NCBI RefSeq assembly: GCF_034674885.1
Contig: NZ_JAUCDS010000017.1
Location: 1 to 64,000 of the forward strand
From: Castellaniella sp034674885
Lineage (GTDB): Bacteria > Pseudomonadota > Gammaproteobacteria > Burkholderiales > Burkholderiaceae_B
DNA length: 64,000 nucleotides
Reading direction: 5' to 3'
Under the pieces are notes generated by a model, which worked only from the letters and a program-made list of their open reading frames with translations, had not been told where the DNA came from and did no database searches. Below are positions 9,479 through 19,108 of the stretch, piece after piece. Numbering within the stretch: the stretch's first letter is position 1; each line of letters begins with the position of its first letter. The translations under genes and the position numbers were made by a program.

Positions 9479-10345
9479 ATGCAATCCACACCACACACAG
9501 CGGCCGGACACCCGCGAAACTGGGGCTGGCTCTGGCGCGCCACGGTCTGGACGGTCATGGGATTCTTCCTGCTGAACGTTGTCTTCATGATCCTCACCGT
9601 GATGGTCAATTCCGTGGCCACCCGCTGGTTCGGCACCCTGCTGCCCGAGGGCTTCACGCTGGGCTGGTACGGCCGCGCCTGGGATGAATTTCAGCTGGCC
9701 CACATCCTGGTGGTCACGCTGGAAGTCGTCGCCACGGTCGTCGTGCTGGCCATCGCCCTGGGGGTCCCGGCCGCCTATGCGCTGGCGCGTGCCCGCTTCC
9801 CCGGCAAGAAACTGGTGATGCTGCTGATCATCATCCCCATGCTGGTGCCGCCTGTCACTTACGGGATCCCGATGGCCACGGCCATGTACCAGGTCGGCGT
9901 GGGCGGCACGCTGGCTGGCGTCATCCTGTCCAACCTGGTGCCGGCGCTGCCCTTCGTGATCCTGGTCATGACGCCGTTCATCGAACAGATCGACCCTGGC
10001 CTGGAATCCGCCGCCCGCATCTTCGGCGCCAACACCTTCCAGTATTTCCGCCACGTGCTGGCCCCGCTGCTGGTGCCGGGCATGCTGGCGGCCGGCCTGC
10101 TGGTGCTGGTGCGCACCATCAGCCTGTTCGAACTGACCTTCTTCACCGCCGGGCCGGATTCCCAGACCCTGGTGGTGGCGCTGTACTACGCGGTGTTCTC
10201 GACCGGGGTGCGGGCGCCGCAGGCCATCGATGCCATGGCCATGATCTACATGGCCATCACCATGGTCTGGGTGCTGATCGCCCTGCGCTTCGTCAGCCCG
10301 ACCCAGCTGGTCAGCCGGGTCAAGGAAGCCCCGCGCGAGGCCTGA
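9479..10345 (+). CDS. ABC transporter permease, second subunit
   Basis: A 288-residue inner-membrane permease (PotC-like) with about six membrane segments and the EAA loop DPGLESAARIFGANTFQYFR preceding HVLAPLLVPGMLAAG. I chose the ATG at 9479 because AAGGGG at 9465-9470 is correctly spaced. A GTG at 9470, overlapping the previous stop, is an alternative. It completes the importer with the preceding genes. Confidence 0.92.
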   Translation: MQSTPHTAAGHPRNWGWLWRATVWTVMGFFLLNVVFMILTVMVNSVATRWFGTLLPEGFTLGWYGRAWDEFQLAHILVVTLEVVATVVVLAIALGVPAAYALARARFPGKKLVMLLIIIPMLVPPVTYGIPMATAMYQVGVGGTLAGVILSNLVPALPFVILVMTPFIEQIDPGLESAARIFGANTFQYFRHVLAPLLVPGMLAAGLLVLVRTISLFELTFFTAGPDSQTLVVALYYAVFSTGVRAPQAIDAMAMIYMAITMVWVLIALRFVSPTQLVSRVKEAPREA

Positions 10346-10360
10346 TCGGGACATCCGGAC

Positions 10361-11254
10361 ATGATGACTGCCCGCATGGATGCTACTGCGCAGCGATGCC
10401 TGACCTTGACTCGGGGGCCGCATCGGCTGCGGGTGGGGCCCGCCGCTGGCGGCCGGATCCTCAGCTGGACCAGCGACCTGCCCGACGGCCCCCAGGACTG
10501 GCTGGTGCCGATTCAGGCCCAGGAATGGCCGGCGCACGAATGGCCCAAAGGCGGCCTGTTCCCCCTGGTGCCGTTTTCCAACCGGATCCGCAACGCCCGC
10601 ATGAACTGGGGGGGCCAGATGATCCGGATCCATCCCCTGACCGGCCAGGCGCACGCGCTGCACGGCCAGGCGCAACGCATGGTCTGGGACGTGCTGGACG
10701 CGACCGACCATCGGGCCGTCCTGGGCACGCGCCTGCCCGCCGGGGAAGACGGCTGGCCCTGGGCCTGGTCGCTGCGACAGACGATCCATCTATCGGCAGA
10801 CGGAGTGCTGGACGTCGAACTCGCGCTGACGAACGAAGACACGCAACCCATGCCGGCCGGCCTGGGTCTGCATCCCTATTTCACCGCCGATGCCGTCCAT
10901 GCCTTCGCCAGCAAGGACTGGGCGCACGAGCAGGAGCTGGCCCTGTTCCCCCGCCCCAACCGCCAGACGCGCTGGCAGCGCACCGACAGCACCTGGACGA
11001 GCTTTCTGTCCGGCTGGACGGGCCGCGCCGACATCACCTGGTCCAGCGGGCCAGGATTGACCCTGCAGGCCCGAGGCCCGCTGGATCATCTGGTGCTGCA
11101 CTGCAATGCCGGCCGCTATCTGTGCGTGGAGCCCGCCACCCACGTCTGCGACGCCGTGAACCTGGCTGCCTCCGGCATCCAGGGCACCGGCCTGCGGACA
11201 CTGGCGCCGGGCGGCACGCTGAGCGTCGGCATGACGCTCAGCATCCGGACTTGA
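10361..11254 (+). CDS. Aldose 1-epimerase family protein
   Basis: A 297-residue galactose-mutarotase-like beta-sandwich protein. Diagnostic segments are FPLVPFSNRIRNARMNWGG, the HALHG histidine segment, GLGLHPYF with the likely catalytic histidine, and CVEPATHVCDAVN with the catalytic glutamate. It is the last gene of the ABC-importer operon. It probably interconverts anomers of an imported sugar, or acts on a uronic acid, before oxidation. Its stop codon directly abuts that of the convergent dehydratase gene within the palindrome TTGATCAA. Confidence 0.87.
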   Translation: MMTARMDATAQRCLTLTRGPHRLRVGPAAGGRILSWTSDLPDGPQDWLVPIQAQEWPAHEWPKGGLFPLVPFSNRIRNARMNWGGQMIRIHPLTGQAHALHGQAQRMVWDVLDATDHRAVLGTRLPAGEDGWPWAWSLRQTIHLSADGVLDVELALTNEDTQPMPAGLGLHPYFTADAVHAFASKDWAHEQELALFPRPNRQTRWQRTDSTWTSFLSGWTGRADITWSSGPGLTLQARGPLDHLVLHCNAGRYLCVEPATHVCDAVNLAASGIQGTGLRTLAPGGTLSVGMTLSIRT

Positions 11255-12445
11255 TCAAGGCTGCTTGCCGCATTCCGCCGTTTCGGTCGTCCAGGCCCGC
11301 GCCTGCTCGCTGAGCGTGAAGCCCAGGCCCGGGCGATCGGGCACGTCCATGCGGCCGTTTCTCATGATCAGACGTTCATTGAACAGGGGTTCCAGCCATT
11401 CGAAGTGTTCCAGCCAGGGCTCGCGGGGGTAAGCCGCCGCCAGGTGCAGGTGGATTTCCATGGCGAAGTGCGGTGCCATGCTCAGGCCATGGTAGTCGGC
11501 CAGCTGCATGATCTTCAGGAATTGAGTGATGCCGCCCACGCGGGGCGCGTCAGGCTGGAAGAAGTCGGACGCATGGGCTTCGATCAGTTCCGCGTGTTCG
11601 CGAAAGCTGGTCAGCATCTCGCCGGTGGCGATCGGCGTATCGAAGGTCGCGGCCAGCGCCGCATGGCCCTGGACGTCGTAGGCGTCCAGCGGTTCCTCGA
11701 TCCAGGTCAGGCCGTACTGTTCCATCACCCGGCACATGCGGGCCGCCGCCATGCGGTCCCACTGCTGGTTGGCATCGACCATCAGGGGGAAGCTGTCGCC
11801 CAGTTTCTTGCGCACGGCATCGACCCGCTGCAGATCGACGGCGTGATCGGGATGGCCGACCTTGATCTTGATGCCGCCGATGCCGCGCGCGCGCGACGCA
11901 TCGACGTTGTCCAGCACCTCGTCCAACGGGGAAGACAGGAAACCGCCCGATGTGTTGTACAGACGGACCGAATCGCGATGCGCACCCAGCAATTTGGCCA
12001 GCGGCAAGCCAGCGCGTTTGGCCTTCATGTCCCACAGGGCGATGTCAAAGGGCGCGATGGCCTGCACCGTCAGGCCGCTGCGCCCGACCGACGCCCCTGC
12101 CCAGCAGAGCCGATCCCAGAGCCTTTGGATATCGCTGGGGTCCTCGCCCAGCAGCGTGGGGGCGATTTCCTTGGCATGGGCATACATGCCGGGGCCGCCG
12201 GCGCGTTTCGAGTAGGCGAAGCCCAGGCCCTCGTGACCGTCGCGGGTGCGGATCTCGCAAAAGATCATGGCGACTTCGGTCAGGGGTTTCTGGCGACCGG
12301 TAAAGACCTTGGCATCGCTGATGGGCGTGGGCAGCGGCAGGAAGGCCAAAGACAGTTTGATCCAGGCGATGCGGTCGCTGCCGCCATCAGAGACGGCAGC
12401 CGCATGCGCCGGTTCGGCAAATGCAGCGGATTCGGGGCGAGACAT
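11255..12445 (-). CDS. L-talarate/galactarate dehydratase-like enolase-superfamily enzyme
   Basis: A 396-residue member of the mandelate racemase group. The catalytic lysine motif is KIKVGHPD, the metal ligands lie in LMVDANQQWD, WIEEPLDAYD and IATGEMLTS, and the histidine of the His-Asp dyad is in MAPHFAMEIH. The N-terminal PLPTPISDAKVFTGRQKPLTEV stretch and overall pattern fit talarate/galactarate dehydratase, which makes 5-keto-4-deoxyglucarate. AAGGA lies eight bases before the ATG. The gene diverges from the dioxopentanoate dehydrogenase gene, with site E between them. Substrate is inferred from family and neighbours. Confidence 0.85.
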   Translation of the reverse strand: MSRPESAAFAEPAHAAAVSDGGSDRIAWIKLSLAFLPLPTPISDAKVFTGRQKPLTEVAMIFCEIRTRDGHEGLGFAYSKRAGGPGMYAHAKEIAPTLLGEDPSDIQRLWDRLCWAGASVGRSGLTVQAIAPFDIALWDMKAKRAGLPLAKLLGAHRDSVRLYNTSGGFLSSPLDEVLDNVDASRARGIGGIKIKVGHPDHAVDLQRVDAVRKKLGDSFPLMVDANQQWDRMAAARMCRVMEQYGLTWIEEPLDAYDVQGHAALAATFDTPIATGEMLTSFREHAELIEAHASDFFQPDAPRVGGITQFLKIMQLADYHGLSMAPHFAMEIHLHLAAAYPREPWLEHFEWLEPLFNERLIMRNGRMDVPDRPGLGFTLSEQARAWTTETAECGKQP

Positions 12446-12629
12446 GGGGGCAATCCTTTTGAAAGCAAAACGTCAAAACAGGAACACAGCCCGCCCCGGA
12501 GCGACCCGGACAGACCGGAATAAACAACAACAGATACTATCTCTTTTCACAAAGAAAAATCAGCCTGAAAATCATCCGCACCGCAAGCAAGATGCGCCTA
12601 TCACGGATATTTCCTTTTCCTCATGATGA

Positions 12630-12649
12630 GTTGTATGATAACTTACTTG
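12630..12649 (+). promoter_or_regulatory. Candidate GntR operator, site E
   Basis: GTTGTATGATAACTTACTTG matches the other sites except for GATAAC in place of GATGAC and a weaker right half. It lies in the 233-base divergent gap between the talarate dehydratase-like gene and the dioxopentanoate dehydrogenase gene, 30 bases before the latter's ATG. It contains a perfect TATGAT -10-like hexamer. Confidence 0.55.
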
Positions 12650-12678
12650 TGAAAATTTTCCACCCCGGAGGTTCCCCT

Positions 12679-14247
12679 ATGCCCATTACCGGCATGCAGC
12701 TCATCGGCCGCCAGGACATTGCTGGCACCGGCCCCGCTTTCCAGGCTATCAACCCCGCCGATGGCCAGCCCATTTCCCCAGCATGGCAAGGCGCCGACGC
12801 ACGGCAGGTGGATCAGGCCGTCCAACTGGCGACGGCCGCCCTCGCCTCCTATCGGGAAACCGCGCTGGAACAGCGGGCCGCGTTTCTGGAAGCCATCGGC
12901 CAGGCCATCCTGGATCTGGGCGACGAACTGATCGAACGCGCTATGCTGGAAACCGGCCTGCCTCGCCCACGCCTGGAGGGCGAGCGCGGCCGCACCGTCA
13001 ACCAGCTGCGGCTGTTTGCCCGAGTCGTGCGCGACGGCGACTGGCTGGACGCCCGCATCGACCACGCTCTGCCGGACCGCAAACCCGCCCCGCGCAGCGA
13101 CCTGCGCATGCGCCAGATTCCGCTGGGACCGGTGGCGATCTTCGGGTCCAGCAATTTCCCGCTGGCCTTTTCCGTGGCCGGAGGCGACACGGCATCCGCC
13201 CTGGCAGCCGGCGCTCCGGTGGTGGTGAAGGCCCACCCGGCCCACCCCGGCACCTCCGAACTGGTGGGCCAGGCCATCCGCAACGCCGTGCGGCACTGCA
13301 GCCTGCACGAGGGCGTGTTTTCCCTGCTGGCCGGCCCGGATATCGACCTGGGGCTGGCGCTGGTCCGCCACCCCGGCATCCAGGCGGTGGGCTTCACCGG
13401 ATCACGCCAGGGCGGCATCGCCCTGATGCAGGCCGCCGCGCAACGTCCCGTGCCCATTCCCGTCTACGCGGAAATGAGCAGCACCAACCCTGTCTACCTG
13501 CTGCCTGGCGCGCTGGCGGCTCGCGCCGATGCGCTGGCGGACCAGTTCTCCGTCTCGCTGCTGGGCAGTGCCGGTCAGCTCTGCACCAACCCCGGCCTGG
13601 TGATCGCGCTGGACAGCCCCGATCTGGACCGCTTCATCGCCCGCGCCACCCAGAACATCCAGGCAGCCCCGGCCGCCACCATGCTGACCACCGGCATCGC
13701 CCGGAACTACGAACAGGGCGTGCGACGCCTGCTGGATCACCCGGACATCCAGCCGCTGGCGCGCGGCCTGGCCGACGATGCACCTGCCCCGTGCCAGGCC
13801 AACCTGGCCATCACCACGGCACGCGGCTTTCTGGCTGACCCCGATCGCCTGGGTGCAGAGATTTTCGGCGCCAGTTCGCTGGTCATTCGCTGCGCCGACG
13901 CCGATGAGTTCCAGGCCATCGCTCAGGCCCTGGAAGGCCAGCTGACTGCCACCCTGCACCTGGAACCTGGCGCCGACCACGCGCTGGCCGCCCGCCTGAT
14001 TCCGATCCTGGAACTGAAGGCCGGCCGCATCCTGGCCAACGGGTTCCCGACCGGCGTGGAAGTCTGCGACGCCATGGTACATGGCGGCCCCTACCCGGCG
14101 ACGTCCGACAGTCGCACGACTTCGGTCGGCACGCTGGCGATCCGCCGTTTCCTGCGCCCCGTCTGCTACCAGGATATTCCCGACGCCCTGCTGCCTGCCT
14201 CTCTTCAAGCCGCCAATCCCTGGCACATCACCCGCACCGAGCGCTGA
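12679..14247 (+). CDS. 2,5-dioxopentanoate (alpha-ketoglutaric semialdehyde) dehydrogenase
   Basis: A 522-residue NAD(P)-dependent aldehyde dehydrogenase of the type found in aldarate pathways. Visible elements are the cofactor-site stretch GPVAIFGSSNFPLAFS, the GFTGSRQGG turn, the glutamate in VYAEMSSTNP and the catalytic cysteine in GSAGQLCTNPG. The C-terminal part contains NGFPTGVEVCDAMVHGGPYP and SVGTLAIRRFLRPVC, typical of KGSADH rather than succinate-semialdehyde enzymes. The ATG at 12679 follows CGGAGG. The gene is three bases upstream of gudD, so the two are surely co-transcribed. It catalyses the final step to 2-oxoglutarate. Confidence 0.92.
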   Translation: MPITGMQLIGRQDIAGTGPAFQAINPADGQPISPAWQGADARQVDQAVQLATAALASYRETALEQRAAFLEAIGQAILDLGDELIERAMLETGLPRPRLEGERGRTVNQLRLFARVVRDGDWLDARIDHALPDRKPAPRSDLRMRQIPLGPVAIFGSSNFPLAFSVAGGDTASALAAGAPVVVKAHPAHPGTSELVGQAIRNAVRHCSLHEGVFSLLAGPDIDLGLALVRHPGIQAVGFTGSRQGGIALMQAAAQRPVPIPVYAEMSSTNPVYLLPGALAARADALADQFSVSLLGSAGQLCTNPGLVIALDSPDLDRFIARATQNIQAAPAATMLTTGIARNYEQGVRRLLDHPDIQPLARGLADDAPAPCQANLAITTARGFLADPDRLGAEIFGASSLVIRCADADEFQAIAQALEGQLTATLHLEPGADHALAARLIPILELKAGRILANGFPTGVEVCDAMVHGGPYPATSDSRTTSVGTLAIRRFLRPVCYQDIPDALLPASLQAANPWHITRTER

Positions 14248-14250
14248 ACC

Positions 14251-15600
14251 ATGAGCCCACACGCCGCTTCCGACACCAAAACCCCGCGCATCACCCAGGT
14301 CCGGGTCGTGCCCGTCGCCGGGCGGGACAGCATGCTGCTGAATCTCAGCGGCGCCCACGGCCCCTATTTCACCCGCAACATCGTCCTGATCGACGACGAA
14401 TCCGGCCACCAGGGCCTGGGCGAGGTTCCGGGCGGCGAGGCCATCCGGTCCGAGGCGCAGCGGCTGGGCCAGTCCCTGATCGGCCAGCCCATCGGCCGGA
14501 TGAACGAACTGCTGGAACACTGCCGTCGCGCCACCCAGGGCGGCACGGACGACCGGCGCGGCAACCAGACCTTCGACCTGCGCACTGGCGTGCACGTCGT
14601 CACTGCGCTGGAATCGGCCCTGCTGGACCTGCTGGGCCAGCACCTGGGAGTGCCAGTCGCGGCGCTGCTGGCCGACGGCCGCCAGCGCGACGCCGTCGAG
14701 GCCCTGGGATACCTGTTCTACATCGGCGACGCCGGCAAGACCACCCTGGACTACCGCCAGGAAGACGAAGCCGACGACGCCTGGTTCCAGCTGCGCAACC
14801 GCGAGGCCCTGACGTCGGAATCCATCGTGCGCCTGGCCCAGGCGGCCCGCGACCGCTACGGCTTCCGGCACTTCAAGCTGAAGGGCGGCGTACTGGCCGG
14901 CGACGCGGAAATCGAGGCCGTCACCGCACTGGCCGACCATTTCCCGGATGCCCACATCACCCTGGATCCGAACGGCGCCTGGTCCCTGAAGGAAGCCATC
15001 CGCCTGTGCCGCGACCAGCACCACGTCCTGGCCTATGCGGAAGACCCCTGCGGCGCCGAGGCCGGTTATTCGGGGCGCGAGATCATGGCGGAATTTCGCC
15101 GCGCCACGGGCCTGCGCACCGCGACCAACATGATCGCCACCGACTGGCGGGAAATGATGCACGCGATCCAGCTGCAGTCCGTGGACATCCCGCTGGCCGA
15201 CCCGCACTTCTGGACGATGCGCGGCTCGGTGCGCGTGGCCCAGATGTGCCATGAATGGGGCCTGACCTGGGGCTCGCATTCCAACAACCACTTCGACATC
15301 TCGCTGGCCATGTTCACGCACGTCGCGGCCGCCGCCCCCGGCGACATCACGGCCATCGACACGCACTGGATCTGGCAGGACGGCCAGCACCTGACGACTG
15401 ATCCGCTGCGCATCGTGGACGGCAGGATCGCCGTGCCGCAGGTCCCCGGCCTGGGCGTGCGCATCGATCAGGAACGGCTGGACAGAGCACACGCCCTGTA
15501 TCGGGAAAAGGGCCTGGGCAGCCGGGACGACGCCATCGGCATGCAGTTTCTGGTGCCAAACTGGCGTTTCGACAACAAACGGCCCTGCCTGGTGCGATGA
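14251..15600 (+). CDS. gudD: D-glucarate dehydratase
   Basis: A 449-residue protein that closely follows Escherichia coli GudD. Shared landmarks are VVPVAGRDSMLLNLSGAHGP, TFDLRTGVHVVTALE, FKLKGGVLAGDAE with the catalytic lysine, ITLDPNGAWSLKEAI and YAEDPCGAE. Further on come TATNMIATDW, LADPHFWTM, the WGSHSNNHFDIS histidine segment and DNKRPCLVR at the C-terminus. It dehydrates D-glucarate (and L-idarate) to 5-keto-4-deoxyglucarate in the cytosol. It follows the dioxopentanoate dehydrogenase gene in one operon under site E. All expected catalytic residues are present. Confidence 0.97.
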   Translation: MSPHAASDTKTPRITQVRVVPVAGRDSMLLNLSGAHGPYFTRNIVLIDDESGHQGLGEVPGGEAIRSEAQRLGQSLIGQPIGRMNELLEHCRRATQGGTDDRRGNQTFDLRTGVHVVTALESALLDLLGQHLGVPVAALLADGRQRDAVEALGYLFYIGDAGKTTLDYRQEDEADDAWFQLRNREALTSESIVRLAQAARDRYGFRHFKLKGGVLAGDAEIEAVTALADHFPDAHITLDPNGAWSLKEAIRLCRDQHHVLAYAEDPCGAEAGYSGREIMAEFRRATGLRTATNMIATDWREMMHAIQLQSVDIPLADPHFWTMRGSVRVAQMCHEWGLTWGSHSNNHFDISLAMFTHVAAAAPGDITAIDTHWIWQDGQHLTTDPLRIVDGRIAVPQVPGLGVRIDQERLDRAHALYREKGLGSRDDAIGMQFLVPNWRFDNKRPCLVR

Positions 15601-15684
15601 TCATCCCGCAATCTGTCGGAAAAGCACTATGATGCCCTTGCCAGGCAGCCGATTCGCGGCGCCTGGCAATTCTTTTCCTACCCC

Positions 15685-16584
15685 ATGACGACCGACTCAC
15701 GTTCCCCGGCCTGGCTGGGTCCAGCCCTGATGTGCGGCGCCAGCCTGTGCTTTGCCATGTTGGACACAGGCACGAAATATCTGGCGGCCCACTACCCCCT
15801 GTTGCAGATCGTCTGGGTGCGCTACATCGCGCAGGCCATGGGTGTGGTGCTGATCTTCGGCCCCAGCATGCGGATGCACCTGCTGGAGGCCCACAACTAC
15901 GGCATCCAGCTGCTGCGAGGCTTGTGCCTGTGCTGCGGCAGCGTCTTCGTCGTCAACGGCCTGGCACGGCTGCCCCTGGCCGAAGCCACCGCCATCGTCT
16001 TCCTGGCCCCTGTCCTGATCACCATCCTGTCGGGCCTGCTGCTGAAGGAAAAAGCCCGGACCATGGACTGGCTGGCCGTCACCTGCGGCTTTGCCGGGGT
16101 GCTGATCATCGCCCGGCCGGGCGGCGGGTTGCTGACCTGGGCCATCCTGTTTCCCCTGGGGTCCGCCCTGACCAACGCCATCTACCAGCTGGTCACCCGA
16201 TCCACCCGCAGTTCCGAGCACGCGGCCACCAGCAATTTCTACACCGGACTGATCGGTGCCCTGGCACTGACGCCCTGGGGCGCCAGTGTCTGGGAACCCA
16301 TGAGCACGCCGGATTTCCTGCTGCTGCTGGGCATTGGCGGCATTGCCTCGATCGGGCACCTGACCATCACCTATGCCCTGTTGCACGCCTCGGCGGCATC
16401 GCTGGGAGCCTACAGCTATTCGCAGATCCTGTGGGCGACGCTGCTGGGCTGGCTAGCCTTTGGCGCCATACCCGACGCCATCGCCTGGGTGGGCATCCTG
16501 ATCATCGCCCTGGGCGGCCTGGTGCTGTCAGTACCCCAGGTCCGGCAGATGGGGGCAGCGCTCCTGCGCGTGGGGCGCCGCTGA
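15685..16584 (+). CDS. EamA/DMT-family membrane transporter
   Basis: A 299-residue protein with about ten membrane segments arranged as two EamA repeats, beginning at CGASLCFAMLDTGTKYLAA and at LTWAILFPLGSALTNAIYQ. The segment LPLAEATAIVFLAPVLITILSGLLLKEK is characteristic of the drug/metabolite transporter superfamily. It starts 84 bases after gudD on the same strand and could be part of that operon, exporting or importing a small metabolite. No substrate can be read from the sequence. No clear ribosome binding site is seen. Its end is four bases from the convergent dabA stop. Confidence 0.9.
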   Translation: MTTDSRSPAWLGPALMCGASLCFAMLDTGTKYLAAHYPLLQIVWVRYIAQAMGVVLIFGPSMRMHLLEAHNYGIQLLRGLCLCCGSVFVVNGLARLPLAEATAIVFLAPVLITILSGLLLKEKARTMDWLAVTCGFAGVLIIARPGGGLLTWAILFPLGSALTNAIYQLVTRSTRSSEHAATSNFYTGLIGALALTPWGASVWEPMSTPDFLLLLGIGGIASIGHLTITYALLHASAASLGAYSYSQILWATLLGWLAFGAIPDAIAWVGILIIALGGLVLSVPQVRQMGAALLRVGRR

Positions 16585-16588
16585 CCCA

Positions 16589-19108
16589 TCAGAGTTCCAG
16601 CGGCAGCCACTCGCCCCGCGCGTAGCGCTGCAGCGTAGCGCCTTCGTAGCGCCACAACAGCATCCAGCCGTTATCGCACAGTTTGGCCAGCACCGCATTG
16701 CGCGCGACGATGTCGGCGATCCGCCGTGCCGGCGCGTCGATCACTACCGTCAGGCGCACGGGCTGGTGATACCAGCCCTCGCCATCGTGCAGGGACTGCC
16801 GGGGCAGGCCGATGCGCAGATCCCCGCCATTGCCCTCGAACACTCCGACATGGCCATCGACGACATTGTGCAGGACCTTGTTGCCCGCCCCGTAATGCAG
16901 CGGGTCGCAGGTGGACGCGTGGTACTGCCAGGACAACCAGTTGGTGACCAGCATCGGTCCCATCATCAGTTTTTCAAGCACCACGCCGTCCGCATCGAAC
17001 CGCGCATCGTAATCGTGCAGATAGCTGCGGCTGAGCACCCTGCCGCGACTGCGGTCGCGGGGACCGATGATGAACGCAGCATTCCGGGTCAGCCCCCATT
17101 CCGGCCGGGTCTGGGAACCATCGTTCGCCCGGCGCCGGAAGGCCGTCAGCAAGGACTCGGGGGACAGGTTTGCGTCCATCCACAGCGTCGGTGCGCGCTC
17201 GTGGCGGATGCGGTCACCCGCCTGTCCGAAGGCCAGCTCCATTTTCTTCCAGCGTGCCAGCGCCGCCGGGGGCAGCAGGTCCAGGTCGAAGCCCGTGACT
17301 TCATCAGTGGTGGTGTTGTGCAAAGCCCCCATGAAGACCGTGCCAGACGGAATGTGCAACCCGTGCGCGAGCAGGCCCTGCCGGACCTGCGGGTCGTTGA
17401 GCAGGAGCGCCAGCGCGCGCGCATTGGCCTCGCCAGGTCGGCCGTAGCAGGCTCCGCAATCCAGGGTCGAGGCATGCGCATTGTTGGTGCTGTGCCCCGC
17501 ATGGCCGCAGAGAACCACCAGCGGCGCCAGGCGGTCGTCCAGCCCCATGGTATGTAGAACACCGGCGGCCAGCTCGACCTGTTCGTCGATGCCCAGCCCG
17601 GTCACCATGGGCCGGCACCGGTCCTGGACCGCCGCTGGCACGCCCAGGTGATCGGCGCCAACGCGCGCAGCGGCGGGCGGCCGGATCCAGCGCAGGATCT
17701 TGCCCAGGTAGCCGACACCCAGCACTTCGACGAATGAAAAGGTCGCACTCGACCAGCGTACAGCGCCCAGCCATTGATCCAGCCCGGCCAGCCGCGTGCG
17801 GCGGGCCGCGCTGGCCCGTGCCGCCTCCGAGGCATCGACGGCCGTGCGCCCAGGTTCCGTCACCACGTCCTGCACCGCGATGCTGGGATAGGCCAGACCC
17901 GGCAGCTGCGGCCGGTGGATGTCAGTGCCCAGCGGGTTGTAATGGATGGGAATGCCAAAGAACCCTGCGAACGCCCGCGTCTGGACGCCCGACCAGACGG
18001 CCTCCAGAGAACGGCGCATGCGTTCGCTGCGCGTGTCGATGCAAAACACGGCTTGCACCTCGGGAGCCTGCGCGTCGGGTACAGGGACCGGGGCGCGCAG
18101 GGTCCGGGCGAACCCGCGCTGGAAGCTGATTTCCAGCGCCTGCTGCCAGCACTCATCTACGTTCAGCGCCGCATCGGCTTCAGCAACGCGTTGATGAAAA
18201 TCCTGCCAATGCACCTGCAGCGCGGCAACGGCAGCGCCGCGCGCGACAGTCGACACGGCTCGCGCCAGCAAGGCCTCCCAGGCGATCCGACAAGCCAGCA
18301 GGTCGCTCAGGCGCGCGTCGTCCTGCCCGGTGGGGGCATTCTGCCAGCCGACATAGGCGCACCAGGATGCCCAGCCATTGATCGACAGCAGCAGCGCCTC
18401 GAAATAATCGCTCCAGGCAGACTCGTCCAGGGCCAGTTCAGCCAGGGCCCAGCGCATGGCGTCCGCTGGCTGCAGCGGCAACTCGCGCAGCCGCAGCCCG
18501 AATCCGGACAGGCCCAGCCTCGCGCTCAGGCCATGGTCACCGACCATGCTCTCGCGCCAGAACCCGTACAGGCCGGGACTGCCCGCCGCGCGCCAATCCG
18601 CCTGGTGGCGATCGAAGTAGGTCGCGCACGTCTGGCTGATCTGGAATACCAGGGCGGCCCGCCACGGCCAGCGCTTGTTCTTCTGCACCGCATCGTCGAG
18701 CAGATCCACCAGCAGCGGCTCACGGCGTATTCCGGGCGCTTCCGACAGCCCGGCGATACAGCGATCGGCCGTCACTGCGTCGGCGCCTTGCTCGGCGCGG
18801 ACGGCCAGCGCAGCCTCCAGATCCTGGCGCGCGATGCGGCCGGCATCCCATTCCTGCCGGATGTAGTCCCGCGCAGGAAACACGTGAAAATCGCCCAGCA
18901 CAGCCAGGCGTGCAGCCACGTGGCGGATCGGCAGACCGATGCGCCGCCAGTGGGGATTGACCGCCACCGCCTGGTCCAGCGGCCAGGCCGGCATGATGCC
19001 CGAACACGCTCGCGCGATCGCATGCCTCAAAGCCTGGTCGTCTTCAGGGGTGGCAGCCGTCGGTTCCGTTGCTGCCTCGGCCGGGGTGTCCAATGCGACG
19101 GCGCTCAC
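16589..19108 (-). CDS. dabA: DabA-type inorganic carbon uptake subunit (DUF2309)
   Basis: An 839-residue protein of the DabA family, a distant relative of beta-carbonic anhydrases that couples CO2 hydration to a membrane partner. The expected zinc and active-site pattern is present: Cys and Asp in AVFCIDTRSERMRRSLE, His in VLCGHAGHSTNN and Cys in STLDCGACYGRP. The GTG at 19108 overlaps the dabB stop (GTGA) and follows GGGAGG with eight bases of spacing, so I prefer it to the GTG at 19126. Translation is thus coupled to dabB. The pair is expected to accumulate bicarbonate using the ion gradient. Confidence 0.93.
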   Translation of the reverse strand: MSAVALDTPAEAATEPTAATPEDDQALRHAIARACSGIMPAWPLDQAVAVNPHWRRIGLPIRHVAARLAVLGDFHVFPARDYIRQEWDAGRIARQDLEAALAVRAEQGADAVTADRCIAGLSEAPGIRREPLLVDLLDDAVQKNKRWPWRAALVFQISQTCATYFDRHQADWRAAGSPGLYGFWRESMVGDHGLSARLGLSGFGLRLRELPLQPADAMRWALAELALDESAWSDYFEALLLSINGWASWCAYVGWQNAPTGQDDARLSDLLACRIAWEALLARAVSTVARGAAVAALQVHWQDFHQRVAEADAALNVDECWQQALEISFQRGFARTLRAPVPVPDAQAPEVQAVFCIDTRSERMRRSLEAVWSGVQTRAFAGFFGIPIHYNPLGTDIHRPQLPGLAYPSIAVQDVVTEPGRTAVDASEAARASAARRTRLAGLDQWLGAVRWSSATFSFVEVLGVGYLGKILRWIRPPAAARVGADHLGVPAAVQDRCRPMVTGLGIDEQVELAAGVLHTMGLDDRLAPLVVLCGHAGHSTNNAHASTLDCGACYGRPGEANARALALLLNDPQVRQGLLAHGLHIPSGTVFMGALHNTTTDEVTGFDLDLLPPAALARWKKMELAFGQAGDRIRHERAPTLWMDANLSPESLLTAFRRRANDGSQTRPEWGLTRNAAFIIGPRDRSRGRVLSRSYLHDYDARFDADGVVLEKLMMGPMLVTNWLSWQYHASTCDPLHYGAGNKVLHNVVDGHVGVFEGNGGDLRIGLPRQSLHDGEGWYHQPVRLTVVIDAPARRIADIVARNAVLAKLCDNGWMLLWRYEGATLQRYARGEWLPLEL

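Noticed and set aside
13402..15492. A 696-codon minus-strand frame opposite gudD
   Set aside because: It overlaps two certain genes, has biased composition and no start signal, so it is a shadow frame.
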